DNA of 7,839 nucleotides from assembly GCA_020434605.1 (NCBI GenBank), contig JAGRAL010000201.1, positions 1 to 7,839 of the forward strand, given 5' to 3'. Positions 4,580 through 7,839 of this stretch are shown here, in pieces. Made by a program: the position numbers and the translations under genes. The notes beneath the pieces were generated by a model. That model saw only the letters and a list, made by a program, of their open reading frames with translations. It ran no database searches and was not told the DNA's origin. The stretch comes from Bdellovibrionales bacterium (GTDB lineage: Bacteria > Bdellovibrionota > Bdellovibrionia > Bdellovibrionales > UBA840). The number at the start of each line of letters is the position of its first letter. Within the stretch, counting starts at the first letter, position 1.

Positions 4580-6875
4580 AAAATGGTGAGCCAATAGAAA
4601 ACTCAAAATTATAAGGCGCCTCACCTAAGTCCTCGTTACGATCAACAGGGAAGCCCCACTCAAAACGCAGCGGGCCGAAAGGTGTCAACCAACGAAATCC
4701 AAAACCATAGTTAGACCTTAGGTCGTTAAAGTCAATTTCATCCTGAGCGTTACCAATGTCATAGAAAACCACGCCTCTGATACTAGCCTCAGGAATTAGT
4801 GGAAATTCAAACTCAAGATTATAGTAGAATGCTTTTTCACCACCAAATGGTCTATCTTCACCTTTAGCTACAGAGTACTTTTTTCTACCTACTGAGAAGT
4901 TTCTAAAGCCTCTCATATTGTAAGCACCACCTAATAAAAATAGCTCGCTAAACGGAAGGTCTTTGCCATTGATAGAATCTAAGAACCTGTAAGCAATATT
5001 GTTTCTCCATACAAGTTCCCAAAAGACTTTGTGATAATACCTAAAATTTAAATTTGTTTTAGAAAAGTATTTATCCCCACCCAAGCCTGCATACTCGTAA
5101 GATGCAGACGCGTAAGCTCCATCTGTTGGTGTTAATCTATCATCACGCTTGTCATACTCTAGAGTAGCTGTAACAGAACTTGTAATACCATTTACAGTAT
5201 CAACAGGAAATAAGTCAGGGTCGCCATTTTCATCATCTAGCTTTAAGTCTGTATCATCTAAGCGGTAGCGTAAAAAACCAGATAAATAGTCTGTAATCGG
5301 ATGCCCAATACGAATTGCAGCACCTGTTTTTTCTTGTTCGAAGTCTGTTCTCTCTTCATCTTGAACATAGATCTCGAATCCCAAACTCCACTTTGAATCA
5401 TTTAAGTATGGTTCAGTAAAATTTAAAGAGACCGTTTTTTCTTTATCAGAATAATTAACATTTAAGCCTAACTTTTGACCGTAACCAAATAAGTTAGCCT
5501 GATTGATTTGACCGTTTAAAACAAAGCCTTGGTAAGAAGAGTATCCCGCACCAACTTGGATAGAGCCCGTATTTTTTTCTTTTACCTGAATCTCGATATC
5601 TAATATGGTTGGTTGGTTTGCAGGTGTTGATGTCTTAAAGTTTACCTCGTCGAAATATCCTAGCCTTTTAATATTAGCTAAAGATTCTCTCTTTCGAGTT
5701 TCATTGTATAGTTCGCCCTCAGTGATTTTTAACTCGCGTCTAACCACCTTATCACGAGTTTTATCGTTACCCACGACTGTAAACTTACCAAAGTAAACCT
5801 TTTCACCTTTATCAAAATCAAAAGTGATATTTACTTTTCTTTCTTCTTCGATAATCTGAGTACGTGGAATAATGTTGGCAAATGCATAGCCTAAGTCACC
5901 GTATTTTGCTTGCAAACTACTAATATCATTTTGCATCACAAGAACTGAAAAAACTTTTCTATCATCACTCTGTATTGCTTCTCTTAGCTCTTCTTCTGGA
6001 AATAAAATGTCACCAGAAAAGTCAATTTGTCCAACGTCGTATTGTAAACCCTCTTCGACATGAAACGTAATGTATATACTCTTCTTATCTGGTGTTACGT
6101 AAATGAGTGCAGGGTCTACTTTAGCATTTACATACCCCTCACTATAGTAAGAGTGTAAAATAATTTGAGCATCACGCTCTAGATTTTCTTGCTTAAAACT
6201 TCCGGAGCTTCCAAGAAAGCTAAAAAAGCCTCCTTCTTGCGTTTGCAAACGCCCTTTAAGAGTGGCTTCGCCGATATTTTTACTGCCCACAATACGAATC
6301 TTCTTAACCATTACTTTGTCATTTTCTTCGATTAAAAAGTGTAGAGCGTAAGTTTCTTGTTTTTGGTCTGTAAATTTAAGTTCAAATTTAATTTTAGCTA
6401 AGAAAAAACCTTTTTCTTCGTAGACTTTTAACATTTTATCAATAGCAGATTGTATTTTTCCCTGAGATAGGATCGTGTATGTCTTAAGTCCTATTGCTTC
6501 TCTTAAGTCATCTTCACTAACATCACTATTCCCATCAAAAAAGATTTCGGTAATAGGTGGTTTCTCTGTAACCTTGTATGTTAAGAGCCAGCCATCGCCC
6601 TTAGATTTTTTATCAACTTCGATGTTATAAAAGTATCCCATCTGAAAAAGTTTTAGAATGTCTTCACGTACAGAATCTTGAGAGTACGCAGAGCCAACTT
6701 GAGTAATGATATTACCCTTGATGGTATCAGTTTCGATATTTTTATTACCTGTGATTTGGATTTCACTTACAAGTTTTTGTTGGCTAACTGCCTTCTTCTT
6801 TGCAGCCGTCGCCATAGAAAAAGGACTGCATATTATGAGTAATATAAATAGAAGGCGATATTTCAATGTGAGCAC
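4578..6875 (-). CDS. bamA: BamA, outer-membrane protein assembly factor (Omp85 family)
   Basis: BamA is the essential outer-membrane beta-barrel that folds and inserts other barrel proteins. This 765-residue protein (E. coli 810) begins with a signal peptide: a charged start, the hydrophobic stretch LLFILLIICSPFS and likely cleavage near ATA-A at about residue 24. Five POTRA domains follow, at roughly residues 35-105, 106-185, 188-275, 279-357 and 361-433. The closing motif of POTRA5 (NIKRLGYFDEVNF, about 401-413) is clear. The barrel spans about 437-765, with the TEPYL element (487-491), loop-6 NMRGF (653-657, usually VRGF) and GPLRFEWGFPV (734-744). It ends in a C-terminal Phe, the terminal signature of outer-membrane proteins. 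The start is GTG. skp follows after 35 bases, the usual partnership. The Val-to-Met change before the conserved RGF is minor, since Arg654-Gly-Phe is retained. A TamA identity is unlikely given five POTRAs and skp next door. Confidence 0.96.
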   Translation of the reverse strand: MLTLKYRLLFILLIICSPFSMATAAKKKAVSQQKLVSEIQITGNKNIETDTIKGNIITQVGSAYSQDSVREDILKLFQMGYFYNIEVDKKSKGDGWLLTYKVTEKPPITEIFFDGNSDVSEDDLREAIGLKTYTILSQGKIQSAIDKMLKVYEEKGFFLAKIKFELKFTDQKQETYALHFLIEENDKVMVKKIRIVGSKNIGEATLKGRLQTQEGGFFSFLGSSGSFKQENLERDAQIILHSYYSEGYVNAKVDPALIYVTPDKKSIYITFHVEEGLQYDVGQIDFSGDILFPEEELREAIQSDDRKVFSVLVMQNDISSLQAKYGDLGYAFANIIPRTQIIEEERKVNITFDFDKGEKVYFGKFTVVGNDKTRDKVVRRELKITEGELYNETRKRESLANIKRLGYFDEVNFKTSTPANQPTILDIEIQVKEKNTGSIQVGAGYSSYQGFVLNGQINQANLFGYGQKLGLNVNYSDKEKTVSLNFTEPYLNDSKWSLGFEIYVQDEERTDFEQEKTGAAIRIGHPITDYLSGFLRYRLDDTDLKLDDENGDPDLFPVDTVNGITSSVTATLEYDKRDDRLTPTDGAYASASYEYAGLGGDKYFSKTNLNFRYYHKVFWELVWRNNIAYRFLDSINGKDLPFSELFLLGGAYNMRGFRNFSVGRKKYSVAKGEDRPFGGEKAFYYNLEFEFPLIPEASIRGVVFYDIGNAQDEIDFNDLRSNYGFGFRWLTPFGPLRFEWGFPVDRNEDLGEAPYNFEFSIGSPF

Positions 6876-6880
6876 TAAAT

Positions 6881-6884
6881 CCCC
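6881..6884 (-). promoter_or_regulatory. Ribosome binding site deciding the bamA GTG start
   Basis: On the minus strand, TGGGGA sits 5 bases before a GTG codon at 6875-6873. An in-frame TAA lies about 20 bases upstream of that GTG, with no ATG between, so GTG is the most upstream usable start. It also gives a complete signal peptide. A TTG three codons later is possible but is poorly spaced from this site. Confidence 0.65.
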
Positions 6885-6895
6885 AGTATTTACTT

Positions 6896-6906
6896 AGGTT
6901 TAACCT
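6896..6906. repeat. Small inverted repeat in the bamA leader
   Basis: AGGTT-T-AACCT is a perfect 5-base inverted repeat around one central base. It lies between the candidate promoter and the bamA Shine-Dalgarno. It could be a small operator half-site pair, but a repeat this short can arise by chance, and the loop is too small for it to fold as an RNA hairpin. No known regulator site is recognised. Confidence 0.2.
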
Positions 6907-6917
6907 TGTAGATAGTG

Positions 6918-6946
6918 AGGCTATATGGAAACAAAATCCTTGTCAA
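6918..6946 (-). promoter_or_regulatory. Candidate sigma-70-type promoter for bamA and downstream genes
   Basis: In the 97-base gap between lolD and bamA, the minus strand has a perfect TTGACA (-35, bases 6946-6941). It is followed after 17 bases by TAGCCT (6923-6918), which matches three of six consensus -10 positions. Reading the -10 as TATAGC (6925-6920) instead gives four of six matches but a short 15-base spacer. It lies about 43 bases before the GTG start of bamA. I see no RpoE-like GAACTT element. The perfect -35, the correct orientation and its place in the only sizeable gap support it. The weak -10 keeps this a hypothesis. Read-through from lolD is also likely, as no terminator is visible. 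Confidence 0.4.
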
Positions 6947-6972
6947 AATGAGCTAGTACTTGCAGCGCGTAA

Positions 6973-7647
6973 TTATTGCCAGTGCCCATCTATCATTCTG
7001 TAGCGTCTCATAAATTTAGCGGCAAAAGATTCATCATGCGTTACCACAACAAGAGCGACATTATACTTATTGTGCAGCTCAAATAGTAAGCTTTGGACTT
7101 TTAGGCCATTTTCGGTGTCTAGATTCCCTGTTGGCTCATCAGCAAATACTACTTTAGGTTTTCTGATCAATGCTCTAGCAATTGCAACCCTTTGTCTCTC
7201 CCCTCCACTCAACTCTGAAGGAAAATGCTGCAATCTATGCTCTAAACCCACATCCTTTAATACTTGCATGGCTGTTACTCTAGCTATCTTCTTAGGCATT
7301 CCGCCTATCATCGCTGGCAACATGACATTTTCTAGTGCATTAAATTCTGGAAGCAAGTGGTGAAATTGAAAAACAAAGCCCATGGTTTGGTTTCTAAATC
7401 GAGACACTTCTTCATCCGACATAAGGTGAATTGCCTTATCATAAAAAAACAATTCTCCCTGGCTAGGACGATCTAAAGTGCCTAAAATATGGAGTAGCGT
7501 GCTTTTACCCGCCCCACTTTTACCAGTAATTGCGATTGCTTCACCTTCACGAATTTCTATCGAAACAGCTTTAAGTATTTCTAAATTTTCATGCCCTTGC
7601 TTATATAGCTTTGCTAAGTTTTGCCCTTTTAATAACACATCACTCAT
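6973..7647 (-). CDS. lolD: LolD, ATP-binding subunit of the lipoprotein-releasing ABC transporter
   Basis: This 224-residue ATPase, the normal LolD length, powers release of lipoproteins from the inner membrane through the LolC/E permease encoded just upstream. All ABC nucleotide-binding motifs are present: Walker A GKSGAGKST (residues 42-50), Q-loop Gln94 followed by FHHLLPEF (the family-typical QFHHLLPEF), signature LSGGE (146-150), Walker B VVFADE (167-171 and preceding), D-loop GNLD (174-177) and switch His204 in VVTHD. The QFHHLLPEF element is characteristic of LolD within the larger LolD/MacB/FtsE group. The ATG overlaps the permease stop by 8 bases. It has a good Shine-Dalgarno (GAGGGG at 7660-7655, 7-base spacer). 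A MacB-type assignment is possible for an isolated ATPase, but the LolC/E neighbour and the bamA context favour LolD. Confidence 0.95.
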   Translation of the reverse strand: MSDVLLKGQNLAKLYKQGHENLEILKAVSIEIREGEAIAITGKSGAGKSTLLHILGTLDRPSQGELFFYDKAIHLMSDEEVSRFRNQTMGFVFQFHHLLPEFNALENVMLPAMIGGMPKKIARVTAMQVLKDVGLEHRLQHFPSELSGGERQRVAIARALIRKPKVVFADEPTGNLDTENGLKVQSLLFELHNKYNVALVVVTHDESFAAKFMRRYRMIDGHWQ

Positions 7648-7839
7648 AACGTAACCCCTCGATACTATTTAAACGTGCGCCCCGCATAGCAGGAAGTAGA
7701 GTAGATAAGAACGATAGTAAAAATGAAACCGCAAAAATAAGCAAGATATCACCAAATCTGATATCTACAGGTAAGCGGCTAATTTTATAAATCTCTGGCG
7801 GTATTTGAAATAAGTCACTTTGAACAACAAGGTGACAAA
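7640..7839 (-). CDS. LolC/LolE family lipoprotein-releasing ABC transporter permease, C-terminal fragment
   Basis: This is the last 65 residues of an inner-membrane permease of the Lol system, which with LolD extracts outer-membrane lipoproteins and hands them to LolA. The 5' part lies beyond the right edge. The visible tail reads SDLFQIPPEIYKISRLPVDI, then a hydrophobic membrane segment (LLIFAVSFLLSFLSTLLPAM), and ends in ARLNSIEGLRYE. The -RLPV- element, the final transmembrane helix and the A-R-L-x-x-x-E-x-L-R-Y-E ending are typical of LolC/LolE proteins and of the FtsX-like fold. The TGA stop overlaps the start of lolD by 8 bases, so the two are translationally coupled. From the fragment alone I cannot say whether it is LolC, LolE or a single LolF-type permease. 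Confidence 0.9.
   Translation of the reverse strand, partial: CHLVVQSDLFQIPPEIYKISRLPVDIRFGDILLIFAVSFLLSFLSTLLPAMRGARLNSIEGLRYE

Noticed and set aside
5605..5796. 63-codon plus-strand frames within bamA (also at 6706-6897)
   Set aside because: Both lie opposite conserved POTRA or signal-peptide coding sequence, are short, and have no supporting start signals.
6847..6875. BamA as a lipoprotein (Cys16 in the signal peptide)
   Set aside because: The residues before the Cys (LII) lack the small residue required at -1 of a lipobox, and BamA proteins are not lipidated.
7070..7363. 97-codon open frame on the plus strand inside lolD
   Set aside because: It lies opposite the LolD signature and Walker B region and has no recognisable domain. 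It is a by-product of the real gene's codons.

Overview
The window is a compact, AT-rich bacterial chromosome segment. It encodes nine genes, all on the minus strand, so transcription runs from high to low coordinates. The content is outer-membrane biogenesis in a Gram-negative (diderm) cell: lipoprotein export (the end of lolC/E, then lolD), outer-membrane protein assembly (bamA, skp/ompH) and lipid A synthesis (fabZ, lpxA, an unusual lpxA-lpxB spacer gene, lpxB, lpxK). The order lolC/E-lolD-bamA-skp-fabZ-lpxA-X-lpxB-lpxK resembles the delta-proteobacterial/Bdellovibrionota version of this cluster. The low GC and divergent Lpx motifs suggest a Bacteriovorax/Halobacteriovorax-like or related predatory lineage. 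That assignment is inference from gene order and protein flavour, not proven.

Layout in transcription order. 7839-7640 is the C-terminus of a LolC/LolE permease, cut by the window edge. lolD (7647-6973) overlaps it by 8 bases. A 97-base gap (6972-6876) is the largest non-coding stretch and carries a candidate sigma-70 promoter. bamA (6875-4578) starts with GTG. A 35-base gap with a strong Shine-Dalgarno precedes skp (4542-4033). fabZ (4026-3556), lpxA (3547-2765), gene X (2768-2022), lpxB (2032-887) and lpxK (900 to beyond base 1) then follow with gaps of 6-8 bases or overlaps of 4-14 bases. They almost certainly form one translationally coupled operon. No stretch of 300 bases lacks a gene, and I see no RNA gene, mobile element, CRISPR array or convincing terminator.

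How the genes work together: LolCD(E) moves lipoproteins, including those of the Bam complex, out of the inner membrane. Skp escorts unfolded porins across the periplasm to BamA. FabZ supplies acyl chains and shares its 3-hydroxyacyl-ACP substrate pool with LpxA. LpxA, LpxB and LpxK catalyse the first acylation, the disaccharide synthesis and the 4'-phosphorylation of lipid A.

The most interesting part is the lpxA-X-lpxB segment. X looks like a Gfo/Idh/MocA-type oxidoreductase that has lost its NAD-binding glycine-rich start and its EKP motif. LpxA lacks several residues that are conserved in the E. coli enzyme. LpxB lacks the usual AGExSGD motif. lpxD is missing from its usual slot. Together these point to a divergent lipid A pathway, possibly one using a 2,3-diamino sugar.
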